This document shows, piece after piece, positions 31,598 to 39,614 of a stretch of 47,801 bases of DNA. Under the pieces are notes generated by a model that was not told where the DNA came from, did not search any database, and saw nothing but the letters and a program-made list of their open reading frames with translations. Source of the stretch: JBEKHI01 sp050012355. Lineage in GTDB: Bacteria > Actinomycetota > Actinomycetes > Streptosporangiales > Streptosporangiaceae. How positions within the stretch are numbered: position 1 is the first letter of the stretch; each line of letters begins with the position of its first letter. The translations under genes and the position numbers were made by a program. The stretch spans positions 1 through 47,801 of the forward strand of contig JBEKHI010000007.1 of the NCBI GenBank assembly GCA_050012355.1, written 5' to 3'.

Positions 31598-33995
31598 CTG
31601 GGGACTCCTGTGTCTCGGCGGGCGGATCGGTTTCGATAGGCAGCAGGACGTGAACGCGGGTCCCCCGTTGTCTGGCGCTTTTCGGGTCGGCGCTCTTTGG
31701 CGTGGCGCTTTTTGACGCGGCCGGGCCGATGTCGAGCGTGCCGCCGTGCGCGGCGACGATCGCCTTGGCGATCGACAGGCCCAGGCCAGCGCCGGCGGTG
31801 CGGCTGCGGGTACCTGGCGGCGGCATCCCCGTGCCGTCGTCTTCCACGGTGATCTCCAGCTGGTCGCCGGCCGCGGCGACAGTGACGGCGATCGTCGTGC
31901 CCGGCGGGTTGTGCTGAGCAGCGTTGCCGAGCAGGTTCACGAAGACCTGCTCAAGCCGGTCGTGGTCACCCCAGGCGGGCGGCAGGTCGGGCGGGCAGTC
32001 GAGGTGCACGCCGGCGCTGGGCGGGAGGCAGGCGATGGCGGCCTCCAGCACCAGCCGCGGGTCGCACCAGTCGCGCTGCAGCCGCAGGATGCCGGACTCG
32101 ATCGCGTTGAAATCGAGCAGGTCATCGACCAGCCTGCCCAGCCGCGCCGACTCGGCGGCGATCCGTTCAAGGAAGCGGCGCTGGGAATCGCCGTCCCAGG
32201 TCACGTCGGGCTGCATCAGTGAGGACGCATAGCCGCGGATGGCGGTGAGCGGGGTGCGGAGTTCATGGCTAAGCCGGGACAGGAAGCCGCGCTGGAGTTC
32301 GCGTGATCTTCGCAGGGCGGCCGCCGCGGCGTGCGCGACGCCCGCCTCCTCGCGTTCGAGTGCCAGCCGCAGCGAATTGGCGGCATCCTCAAGCAGCGAG
32401 GTCTCCTCCTTGGCGGTGGGCACCTTGCGCCAGCTGGCGATCAGCACCGACGCGCCGCCCGGCGCCGGGAACGCCACCGCACGGTAGCGTCTTCGCTTGG
32501 TAGCGGGCAGTTCGCGCGCGACGCCGTCCGCCGGGGTCTGCCTGGCCGCGCGGTCGGCCAGCGTGCGTAGCTCAGGTGTGGGGTCGCTTTGCCCGGCGTA
32601 GGCGCGCTCTTGGTCCGGGAGTGTCAGCAGCATGACCTCGTCCGCTTGCAGTCCGCGGCGCAGCGACCGGAGCGCGATCGTCAGCCCTTCGGCGACCGGC
32701 ACCGGGCCGGCCAGCGTCTCCAGCATGTCCCTGATCGTTTCCAGTACCCGGTTGCGGGTGGTTACCTGGTCAAGCAGCCGGTCCCGCTCGATCGCGCTGG
32801 CGGCATAACCCGCATACACGGTCACCAGGTCAAGCTCGTCGCGCTGCGGGACGCTGGCCGGCGGCCGGAAGATCGTGATTACCCCGCTCACCCCGCCGGG
32901 GCCGAGCACCGGCACCGACCAGGCCGTGCTGGCGGCTATCTCCGGCGGAGCCTCGCCGATGACGGGACGCTCCTCCTCGGCCGCCACTCCGGCCGCGCCG
33001 CCGGCCAGGCCGTACGGCAGCCGGGCCCACGAGTCAGGGCTGAAACCTAGCGTCGCGACCCGGTTGAGAACACGGCCGGACGTGAGATGGATGCAGCCGT
33101 ACTCGGCGCCGAGGGCCGCGCCGAGCGCGGACAGGATCAGCGACAGCGAGTTGGACGGGTCCGATTCGGTGAGCCGTCCGGTAAGGCCGTGCAGCCGGGT
33201 GAGCTGGCGGCGGGCGGTCGCGTCGGGTTCCTGCCCGGACAGCAGCGCGACCACGTCATCGGGGTGCGTCCGCGCGGGCTCAAGGTCCGCGATGACCTTT
33301 CCCTGGCGGAGCACCACGATCCGGTCGGCGACCCGGAACATCTGGTCGATGTCATGGCAGGCGAGCAGGATCGTGGTGCCTTGCTTGTGGAGTTCCTGAA
33401 TCAGGTCCTCGACCTGTTTGGACTCCCGGACGCCCAGGCTCGCGGTCGGTTCGTCGAGCGCGAGCAGCCGGGGCTTGCGGCCCATCGCGCGGGCGACCGC
33501 GACGAGCTGCCGCTGCCCGCCGGATAGCGATCGCACATTGCGGGTGGTGTCGGAGAGCGGTATGCCGAGCTCGCTGAGCACCTCGGCCGCCTTCGCATGC
33601 AGCCTGGTGTCCGACAGCATCAGCCGCCTGGTCTCCCGGCCGAGCATGATGTTCCCGGCCACGTCCAGGTTGTCGCAGAGCGCCAGGTCCTGCCAGACCA
33701 CCGCGATCGGCTGCTTCGCCGCTTTGACCGGATCCGACCGGACCCGTTTGCCGGCGAAGGTGATCTCGCCCGCGGTCGCGCTGACATCCCCCGCGACGCA
33801 CCTGACCAGAGTGGTCTTGCCCGCGCCGTTCTCTCCGGCGAGAGCCACGAGTTCGCCGGGCCGGACGTCCAGGTTCACATTCTCCAGCGCACGCACCGGC
33901 CCGAACCGCGCGGACAGTCCCCGGATCGTCAGCAGCGGCTCTTCAGCTACTGAGGCGGGCGGGCTCGCGGGCGCCGCGACTGTGAGGCCGACCAT
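31590..33995 (-). CDS. Fusion of CUT2-type ABC ATPase domain with GAF-like region and KdpD-like histidine kinase
   Basis: An 801-residue protein in one continuous frame. Residues about 20-250 form a sugar-type ABC ATPase: Walker A GENGAGKT (54-61), Q-loop in AVVWQDLALCDNLDV, LSGGQRQ, Walker B LLALDEPTA and H-loop LACHD, all intact. Residues about 265-560 look like two GAF-like domains. Residues about 570-640 form HisKA with His577 in LSRLSHELRTPLTAIRGY, and about 687-790 form the HATPase domain (N-box NLLGNAAQHN, G-boxes DDGTGM and GAGLGLSIAKAIV). A low-complexity SKSATPKSADPKSA stretch interrupts the end of the HATPase domain. No transmembrane segment is visible, so the kinase is soluble. 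It is co-translated with a response regulator and followed by a matching sugar transporter. ATG 33995 has no clear ribosome-binding site; a start a few codons later is possible. Confidence 0.9.
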   Translation of the reverse strand: MVGLTVAAPASPPASVAEEPLLTIRGLSARFGPVRALENVNLDVRPGELVALAGENGAGKTTLVRCVAGDVSATAGEITFAGKRVRSDPVKAAKQPIAVVWQDLALCDNLDVAGNIMLGRETRRLMLSDTRLHAKAAEVLSELGIPLSDTTRNVRSLSGGQRQLVAVARAMGRKPRLLALDEPTASLGVRESKQVEDLIQELHKQGTTILLACHDIDQMFRVADRIVVLRQGKVIADLEPARTHPDDVVALLSGQEPDATARRQLTRLHGLTGRLTESDPSNSLSLILSALGAALGAEYGCIHLTSGRVLNRVATLGFSPDSWARLPYGLAGGAAGVAAEEERPVIGEAPPEIAASTAWSVPVLGPGGVSGVITIFRPPASVPQRDELDLVTVYAGYAASAIERDRLLDQVTTRNRVLETIRDMLETLAGPVPVAEGLTIALRSLRRGLQADEVMLLTLPDQERAYAGQSDPTPELRTLADRAARQTPADGVARELPATKRRRYRAVAFPAPGGASVLIASWRKVPTAKEETSLLEDAANSLRLALEREEAGVAHAAAAALRRSRELQRGFLSRLSHELRTPLTAIRGYASSLMQPDVTWDGDSQRRFLERIAAESARLGRLVDDLLDFNAIESGILRLQRDWCDPRLVLEAAIACLPPSAGVHLDCPPDLPPAWGDHDRLEQVFVNLLGNAAQHNPPGTTIAVTVAAAGDQLEITVEDDGTGMPPPGTRSRTAGAGLGLSIAKAIVAAHGGTLDIGPAASKSATPKSADPKSARQRGTRVHVLLPIETDPPAETQESPDA

Positions 33996-34549
33996 GACGT
34001 CATTGTGTGACCCGAGAGGTTCGTTTGGCTACCTATGAGTCGCTTCCGAGACATCCGGGCCGGTTTTGACGGTGCTCTGCTGTCACATGAGTCCCACCCG
34101 TCCCGCGCGTTGCAGAGCGCCGGGGCGCACCGGGGCCATCGATGGCCCACCGCTGGGCCTATAGCGCTATCGATGTCCCATCGCTGGCGTCGTAACCAGA
34201 CGCGTTGCAGCCCTGACGACGCAACGCGGGCCTCGGCCAGCGCCGCGGTCATCATGTCGGCGGCCTGACTGGCGGCCGAGAGTGCCTCCGCCGCGGCCGG
34301 CACTGTCAGGTCGATGTCTTCGCCGGCGATCTGCCCGTCCTCGTGCCGCGCGACAAGGAAGCGCGCGAGCTGCTCGCACAGCTGCGGCAGGCTCGTCCCG
34401 AGTCGTTCCAGGTCCGCGATCACCGCGGCCGCCTCGCGCGGATCGGTAAGCTCACCTCCGTCGGACGCCAGCAACAGCAACGCCCCGATCGCCTCAGCCG
34501 CGTGGCTGGCGACCTCACGGGCGGTCATGGTGCTGACGAACTCACTCAA
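33947..34549 (-). CDS. Small helical actinobacterial protein with repeat-altered C-terminus
   Basis: About 200 residues from TTG 34549, which has GGAGG at good spacing; ATG 34528 (MTAREVASHAAEA) is the alternative. The first 120 or so residues are Ala/Leu/Glu-rich helices (EAIGALLLLASDGGELTDPREAAAVIADLERLG; AAADMM-type helices up to ALAEARVASS). After that the frame runs into paired-palindrome copy C and continues with sequence of poor protein character, finally overlapping the ABC-kinase gene by 49 bp. The natural C-terminus has probably been replaced. Small helical proteins of this type are common in actinomycetes; function unknown. Confidence 0.5.
   Translation of the reverse strand: MSEFVSTMTAREVASHAAEAIGALLLLASDGGELTDPREAAAVIADLERLGTSLPQLCEQLARFLVARHEDGQIAGEDIDLTVPAAAEALSAASQAADMMTAALAEARVASSGLQRVWLRRQRWDIDSAIGPAVGHRWPRCAPALCNARDGWDSCDSRAPSKPARMSRKRLIGSQTNLSGHTMTSWSASQSRRPRARPPQ
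34140..34183. repeat. Paired-palindrome element, copy C (44 bp)
   Basis: CGATGGCCCACCG (34140-34152, one mismatch) and CGATGTCCCATCG (34171-34183, one mismatch) flank the 18-bp spacer CTGGGCCTATAGCGCTAT, which itself contains the perfect palindrome ATAGCGCTAT. Centres are 31 bp apart. It lies inside the 3' part of a minus-strand reading frame. Confidence 0.8.
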
Positions 34550-34680
34550 AGGTTTGCCTCCATAGATACGGTATGTGATCCACGCTGCTCTTACGCAACG
34601 CATCCGCCATATCGCAGATTCCCCATAACGGCAGTCTTCATCCCACGGTCGCCGCTGATTCAGCCTGCGACACCTGAGTG

Positions 34681-35502
34681 TCAGAGGACGGACAGCCAGC
34701 GTTTGTTCTGCACAACCATCGATACGAAGTCCGACGACGACTGGAAGATCTCGTCGATCGGCTGCCGGAGACAGTTTCCGAGGATGCGATACCCGTCCGC
34801 GACCGGTTGCAGCACGTCGCCGCGCATGTCCACTATGAGGCAGCCGACGTTCGCGTCCTCGCTGGACGGAACGACCTTGACGGGATGGGCAGCTTTCGCG
34901 GTGCTCTCGGCGAGGAGGGCGAACTCCTCGGCGTTGAGACGGTGCCGAGCCTGTCCCTTGTTCACCGGCCCACGGGAGCTGTACTGGTACAGCCGCCAGA
35001 CATCCGGCTTAATCCGCTCGCGGACCATCGTCGCCAGGTTCTCCAGGTCAGCCTTGTTGACGGCGCTGACGACCGTCGCGACCTTCAGGCTGACTCCCGG
35101 TAGCGCTGACACGAACGCCGCGGCGGCCAGGACTTCGGGCAGATTCGCCTTCGCGCCGCGCATTGCCCGGTGGACGTCTTCGGTCGATCCTTCGATGGAC
35201 AGTCCCACGACATCGAAGGGGAAGTCCCTCCGTGTGAACTGGCGACGCAGCAGCAGGCCGTTTGTGTTGAGCACGACGCGCTTGTGTTTCGTGGTGAGGA
35301 ACCGTGCGTACTCAGGAAGCTCGCGCACCAGCAGCGGTTCGCCTCCGCAGAACGTCACAGCATCTGTGGAGCTGGCATTGATCGCTTCAAGGATGGCGTC
35401 GTGCAGGGACCGTTGGTCCCTGCCGGGCTCAGGACCATAGCAAAAATCACACGCCAGATTGCAATGGCTCGTGATCCACCAGTCCACCGACGGGATGAGC
35501 AC
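34681..35502 (-). CDS. Radical SAM protein, paralog 1
   Basis: A 273-residue radical SAM enzyme. Cys14, Cys18 and Cys21 in TSHCNLACDFCYGP would bind the [4Fe-4S] cluster, and FCGGEPLL is the SAM-binding GGE motif. Later segments are VVLNTNGLLL, VVGLSIEGS, LKVATVVSAVN and DVWRLYQYSSRGPVNKG. The C-terminal cysteines GCLIVDMRGDV and GNCLRQPIDEIF recall a reduced SPASM-like tail, too few to bind a full second cluster. GTG 35502 is used; a TACGAT -10 box ends 6 bp before it, suggesting a leaderless transcript, and TTG 35529 is an alternative. It is about 45% identical by eye to the next gene. Substrate unknown. Confidence 0.85.
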   Translation of the reverse strand: MLIPSVDWWITSHCNLACDFCYGPEPGRDQRSLHDAILEAINASSTDAVTFCGGEPLLVRELPEYARFLTTKHKRVVLNTNGLLLRRQFTRRDFPFDVVGLSIEGSTEDVHRAMRGAKANLPEVLAAAAFVSALPGVSLKVATVVSAVNKADLENLATMVRERIKPDVWRLYQYSSRGPVNKGQARHRLNAEEFALLAESTAKAAHPVKVVPSSEDANVGCLIVDMRGDVLQPVADGYRILGNCLRQPIDEIFQSSSDFVSMVVQNKRWLSVL

Positions 35503-35595
35503 CGTTAAATCGTAACATAACGGATACAACTCCCAGAAAGGTAGTTATCGCACCTGGGTAGGCTGGCAAAAACCAACTATTGGTGCATATGTACT

Positions 35596-36474
35596 CTACT
35601 GATCGTAACGGAGTAGGCGCGAAGAGGGCGTCGATAACAGGTCATGCAGCACTAGGTCATGCCATCCCTTGTTACGGACGATCGTCTGGCCCGGCAGCGA
35701 GTCCTTGACTTCCTTCCAGATGGTGTCGAGCGGAGTCTCCAGGCAGTCGCCGTGGAAGATGTCGGCGTCCGGGCCTGCGTGGAATACTCTCCCGTCCATG
35801 CTAATGATCAGGCACCCTGGCCCCTGGGTGCTCGCGGTCGAGGCAAATACCGGAAGTGGTGCCACCGCCGCCTTGGCTGCCTCGGCGATCTCCAGAAAGT
35901 CATCCTCCGGGATCTCGTGACGCGACCGGCCACGGTTGTATGCGCCGATTGGCACGTACTGATACAGGCGCCAGATGTCCGGCTTTAGCTGCGCGACCAG
36001 TTCCGCCATCTCTTTGATGTCGTCACGGTTCACGCTGCTGACAACGGTCGCCAGCTTGAGCGTCACATCCGGAAGAGAGCCGATGAACTTGGCTGCTTCG
36101 ATGACGGCGGAGAAATCGGCCCGATCGCCACGCATCTTCCGGTGCATGGCCTCATCTGAGCCATCCAGTGACAAACCAACTATATTGAACGCGAGCGGCA
36201 TGCCATCGTCGATGCGGCGGCTGAACAGCTGGCCGTTGGTATTGAGTACCGTCTGCTTCCCGGCCTGCTGCATTTGTTCGGCATACTCTCCGACCTCTTT
36301 CACGAGCAGGGGTTCCCCGCCGCAGAAGGTTACGACGCCGGCCGAGCTTTCGAGAATATTACGAGCTATCGAGGACCGCAGATGAACCGGGTCCTTGCCA
36401 GGCACAGGGCCGTAGCAAAAGTCACAATCAAGCGTGCACCGTGACGTAATTCGCCAGTCGGCGGGGTAGGACAC
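35596..36474 (-). CDS. Radical SAM protein, paralog 2
   Basis: A 292-residue radical SAM enzyme, paralog of the gene at 34681. Cluster ligands are Cys13, Cys17 and Cys20 (TSRCTLDCDFCYGP), with FCGGEPLL, VLNTNGQLFS, LKLATVVSSVN, DIWRLYQYVPIGAYNRG, and a C-terminal CLIISMDGRVFHAG ... GDCLETPLDTIW segment. The order CxxxCxxC, GGEP, NTNG, then W-(K/R)-x-(F/Y)-Q-x5-G-x-x-N resembles viperin-type enzymes, but nothing proves that substrate. GTG 36474 has GGAG upstream. It lies 67 bp after the helical-toroid gene on the same strand, so the three genes likely act together. Confidence 0.87.
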   Translation of the reverse strand: MSYPADWRITSRCTLDCDFCYGPVPGKDPVHLRSSIARNILESSAGVVTFCGGEPLLVKEVGEYAEQMQQAGKQTVLNTNGQLFSRRIDDGMPLAFNIVGLSLDGSDEAMHRKMRGDRADFSAVIEAAKFIGSLPDVTLKLATVVSSVNRDDIKEMAELVAQLKPDIWRLYQYVPIGAYNRGRSRHEIPEDDFLEIAEAAKAAVAPLPVFASTASTQGPGCLIISMDGRVFHAGPDADIFHGDCLETPLDTIWKEVKDSLPGQTIVRNKGWHDLVLHDLLSTPSSRLLRYDQ

Positions 36475-36541
36475 CTAGGTGCTCCTGTCGTTTTGCGCGC
36501 ACGTTAACAATTTTATTCGCTCACGAAACAAGTCAGCCGGG

Positions 36542-38071
36542 TCAGGCCGAAGTTGGCACGGGCACGGCGAAAGCAGCCAGGTAAAGCGCCTCTACCGCGT
36601 CGAATGTCATCCACACTGGCAGGTCACCGTTTGACCAGCGCCAGAGGGCAGTCTCGCGATGGTAATCCTGCCACACCCGTCGCGCGGCTGCGTCGACTGC
36701 TGGATGACTCGCTGGAAGTCCTAGCGACACCAAGGCCTTAAGTACCCAGGCTGCCGTGAAATGTCGTTCATACACCTTCTCAACCTGGTCCCCGAGTGGC
36801 CGTTCGATTTCTTCGCTCGTGCTATCGAGGTACTGACCTTCAGCAAGCCACTCACCAGCCTCTTCGATCGCTTCGCTTACTTGAGTGTGTAGTTCGTCGT
36901 CATCGGGGAGAGCATCCTTGGCCAGTCCGAGCGCGCGAACGGCGAGCGCCGTGTGGACGGTAGACGGAACGGGGGCGACCAGGTGGTCTTCCGCCTTTTG
37001 TGACCAGAGCCGTCGGCCGCTGAAGGGTCGGCGTGCAGCCAGCAGGTCGGCGGTCACCGTGCGAATCAGGTCTGAGTCGCGGCCGGAACGGGCACTCGTC
37101 TCCAGGATCCTTGAGAGAATGTAGGGCCGAGTCCGTTCGAAGGGGCCGATCCCTTTCTTTATTGACGCGATGTGGGCGTCGAAGGGCGCGGTGCCATCCA
37201 CCTTGTGCAGCGTGTCCAGCACGGTAGCCGTCCGTTCCGGGCGCGGTGGACTCTCTGCCCCTGCCGAGTAGCCGCCGCCTGGCGCTGCTGCCTGACGGAG
37301 GAATTTGACGACCGGGATCAGATCTGCGGAGAGGTATCCCTCAAGAAGGATGATCGTCTGGAGCGCATAAGACGTGGACACTGGCGTGGGCGACACCGAC
37401 GCGGGAGTGAGCGGCCCCTTACGCAGGTCTCGCGCCCAGCCCATGTCATCTCCGTGCACTATCAGCGCCTCGCGTAGCTTGGCGGCGATCCGCCGGAACT
37501 CGTGGGACAACAACGGCACCTGTTCACGACGCAGCCCTGCGCGCGTGGACGGATCGATTACCACCGGGGGTGCGCTCAAGAATGCTGGTGCGTTTCCGCC
37601 GGACGGAGCACCTTCGCCGGCCGTCAGCGCCACGGCGAGCGCGCTGAGTGTCTGGTTCTCGACGTCCAACCGGAGCGCCCGCGCACTCGGTATCCGGCCT
37701 TGCCATGGTGCCGCGCGTAGTTCGTGCAGCCGCCGCCAGTTCTTCAGCAGTGCCGAACGCCGCTTCCCAAGGTCCCCGGCATACAGGTCGGGTAGCGACT
37801 CCTCATGCAGGCCGAGGCCGAGGATCACGTCCGCGACGATGCTGTCGGTGGGCTCGAGGGTCTGGACGGCTTCACGGACCGCTTGGGCAATTGCCTGCTC
37901 GGGTGTACCGCCCTGGGCGACAAACTGTTGGACAGTTGTCAGGCCGGCGAGTACGTCGGACGCCACGAGGTCGGGGTCCGCGAGCCGGTCCTCGCTCAGA
38001 CCCGCTCGGGTGCGCAGGCTCTTGAGCGCAGTAGCGACACCAGCGACGATCGGATCCAGAGGCTCGGGCAT
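36542..38071 (-). CDS. Helical-toroid-like protein with regulator-like N-terminus, radical SAM-associated
   Basis: A 509-residue soluble protein starting at ATG 38071 (PEPLDPIVAGVA); ATG 38104 is possible. The N-terminal part (about 1-140) has a helical DNA-binding-like opening (ALKSLRTRAGLSEDRLADP) and the segment ADVILGLGLHEESLPDLYAGDLGKRRSALLKNWRRLHEL seen in actinobacterial regulators. The C-terminal half shows repeating helix pairs with conserved aromatic and Pro/Ala residues (TVHTALAVRALGLAKDA; TAAWVLKALVSLGLPASHPAV; WRWSNGDLPVWMTFDAVEALYLA), the pattern of the alpha/alpha toroid of terpene cyclases and prenyltransferases. No DxDD or DDxxD motif is obvious, so enzymatic cyclase activity is unlikely. 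It heads the operon with two radical SAM genes. Confidence 0.65.
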   Translation of the reverse strand: MPEPLDPIVAGVATALKSLRTRAGLSEDRLADPDLVASDVLAGLTTVQQFVAQGGTPEQAIAQAVREAVQTLEPTDSIVADVILGLGLHEESLPDLYAGDLGKRRSALLKNWRRLHELRAAPWQGRIPSARALRLDVENQTLSALAVALTAGEGAPSGGNAPAFLSAPPVVIDPSTRAGLRREQVPLLSHEFRRIAAKLREALIVHGDDMGWARDLRKGPLTPASVSPTPVSTSYALQTIILLEGYLSADLIPVVKFLRQAAAPGGGYSAGAESPPRPERTATVLDTLHKVDGTAPFDAHIASIKKGIGPFERTRPYILSRILETSARSGRDSDLIRTVTADLLAARRPFSGRRLWSQKAEDHLVAPVPSTVHTALAVRALGLAKDALPDDDELHTQVSEAIEEAGEWLAEGQYLDSTSEEIERPLGDQVEKVYERHFTAAWVLKALVSLGLPASHPAVDAAARRVWQDYHRETALWRWSNGDLPVWMTFDAVEALYLAAFAVPVPTSA

Positions 38072-38485
38072 CTCAGCTCTTCTCTGGCGGAGGGGAGTGT
38101 GCATCTAGCGTAACTCGGCTCACCGGGGGTTCTCCAGTTGGGCGACAAAAGTTCACGACAATTAATCGCGCCGAGACACTTGTCACGCGGCAATTGGCGA
38201 GCGACCATGAAGTCAGAGACTACAGACCGTCCTCAAGACCCGCTTGACAATGGGGTCAGCGGTGACCCGAGGGTTACCGGACCAGATCGCGCCCGCTGTT
38301 GCGAGCGCGACGGAGAGGAGGCCCCACGTCCTTGTCTCGTCCCTCCGGCTTCTTGCCGGACGGTGCGTCCCCGGAACTTCGCAGGGTCTGAAGCTGTCCC
38401 GCGAACCCCTCTGAACCGGCGCTGCCACGCCGACTCGGAAAGTATGACCCCGATCTCACCACGAGCGAGAAGGGCTAGCGACGCC
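38072..38485. other. Intergenic region without a supported gene
   Basis: This 414-bp stretch separates divergent genes. A long plus-strand frame from 38138 runs through it, but its Arg/Pro/Cys-rich translation does not look like protein before residue MNTTDV at 38486. It contains a small inverted repeat TCCGGC-ttctt-GCCGGA near 38346 and the probable promoters of the toroid operon and of the plus-strand genes. Confidence 0.5.
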
Positions 38486-38767
38486 ATGAACACAACCGAT
38501 GTCGCTTTCAATGTCACAAGGCCGCTGACAGTCACCACGTGCAGCCTCGCCGCGTCACCGCGGCGGCGTACCATCCTGTCCCGCATCGGCGCCTTGCTGT
38601 TCGCCGCCGCGGATGACGAAGCCGGCTGGCGCGGCTGGGAAATCCACGAACGCCACCTGGGTCTCGGCCGTCGTTACCGCGACCCGAGGTTCAGCCAGCG
38701 AGATACCTGGACGGATCCCGCCGAGTCCAGGCCTGCGACGCCGGACACGGCTACGGGAGGCGAGTAA
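38486..38767 (+). CDS. Small protein of unknown function, upstream of membrane protein gene
   Basis: A 93-residue protein starting MNTTDVAFNVTRPL at ATG 38486, with AGAAGGG about 10 bases upstream. The second half is polar and Trp/Arg-rich (AGWRGWEIHERHLGLGRRYRDPRF). Its stop lies two bases before the next ATG, and the GGAGG for that gene falls in its last codons, so the two are an operon. I do not recognise it. Small proteins like this occur ahead of conjugation-type membrane proteins in actinomycete integrative elements. Confidence 0.5.
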   Translation: MNTTDVAFNVTRPLTVTTCSLAASPRRRTILSRIGALLFAAADDEAGWRGWEIHERHLGLGRRYRDPRFSQRDTWTDPAESRPATPDTATGGE

Positions 38768-38769
38768 TC

Positions 38770-39405
38770 ATGCCTCCTCCGCAGTGGGACATTCCGCCCG
38801 GCGACATGATCGACGGTATCGACATGGCGTACACCCCCGCCGCGCGACCGGGAATTGCGGGGCTGCTCTGGCGCTGGCGCTACGAGTTCGGCAGTGGCCT
38901 CGCCATAGCTGGCTCGGCGATCGGACTCGAGCTCATCGCCGGGACCTCCGGCTTGATCGCTGGCACGATCATCGCGGTGTTCAGTGCTGTCGCCGCGATG
39001 TCGTGGCCGCCGTCGCGCAACCGGATCGCCGCCCGGGTCAGGTGCGTCGTAGTACAGCACCGGGTCCGGGTCGGTTGCGCCGCCGCATGGGTGCAGACCA
39101 GATCCGGCAAGCTGCCAGTGATCATGTGGACCGTACCTCGCCCGTTCGGTGAGAGCGTGATGCTGTGGTGCCGCCCTGGCATCACAGCAGGCGACCTGGT
39201 CCGAGCCAGGGAAGTCCTGCGGGTCGCGTGCTGGGCGGTGGACGTGCAGGTGATCCCCGACGCACGCCGGCCGCACCGGGTCCGGCTGGACATCATCCGA
39301 GTCAACTGCGTGGACCATCCCCCAACCGAGGACTGGTCGGACGGCACCGTCGATGACGCCGATGCAGAGCCGCACCTCCCGCACCCCGATCCGCTGCCCG
39401 CCTAG
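38770..39405 (+). CDS. Membrane protein resembling actinomycete integrative-element (AICE) cargo
   Basis: A 211-residue protein with two adjacent transmembrane helices (about residues 39-80, GSGLAIAGSAIGLELIAG and AGTIIAVFSAVAAM) and a basic cytoplasmic domain (NRIAARVRCVVVQHRVRVGC; SGKLPVIMWTVPRPFGESVMLWCRPGI; REVLRVACWAVDV). This layout matches proteins that I recall upstream of FtsK/TraB-like translocases in actinomycete integrative and conjugative elements. No translocase, integrase or attachment repeat follows; instead a strong terminator does. It may be a fragment of a lost element. Confidence 0.6.
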   Translation: MPPPQWDIPPGDMIDGIDMAYTPAARPGIAGLLWRWRYEFGSGLAIAGSAIGLELIAGTSGLIAGTIIAVFSAVAAMSWPPSRNRIAARVRCVVVQHRVRVGCAAAWVQTRSGKLPVIMWTVPRPFGESVMLWCRPGITAGDLVRAREVLRVACWAVDVQVIPDARRPHRVRLDIIRVNCVDHPPTEDWSDGTVDDADAEPHLPHPDPLPA

Positions 39406-39446
39406 CAGTCGCCGCCGCCTGACCCGCGGGGGCGGACAGGCAGACA

Positions 39447-39482
39447 CCTGGTGCCCGGTCCATGATGGGACCGGGCACCAGG
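39447..39482 (+). terminator. Rho-independent-like hairpin
   Basis: Perfect 15-bp arms CCTGGTGCCCGGTCC (39447-39461) and complement (39468-39482) with the 6-nt loop ATGATG, followed by CGTTTAG. It ends the two-gene unit 38486-39405. Its sequence is unrelated to hairpin family T apart from CTGGTG. Confidence 0.85.
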
Positions 39483-39614
39483 CGTTTAGAACTTCGGGGC
39501 AAAACGCCCGTACCGGTAAATAACCCCAGGTAGAAGGCGTATATCGCCACTAGCTAAATACGACAATGACGACCAAGATAGTGGGCAAGACATCGGAGCC
39601 CAATGGAGGTCATC

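Noticed and set aside
30899..33995. KdpDE potassium-sensing system
   Set aside because: The kinase lacks the KdpD N-terminal and membrane domains, no kdpFABC genes are present, and the neighbours are sugar-transport genes.
34681..36474. RiPP maturation locus
   Set aside because: No small precursor-peptide gene is visible nearby, and the radical SAM proteins lack a full SPASM cysteine set.
36542..38071. Functional terpene cyclase or squalene-hopene cyclase
   Set aside because: Helical repeats are cyclase-like, but neither DxDD nor DDxxD motifs nor enough QW repeats are visible, and the N-terminus is regulator-like.
38138..38485. N-terminal extension of the small protein at 38486
   Set aside because: The translation is Arg/Pro/Cys-rich without structure; a usable ribosome-binding site lies before 38486.
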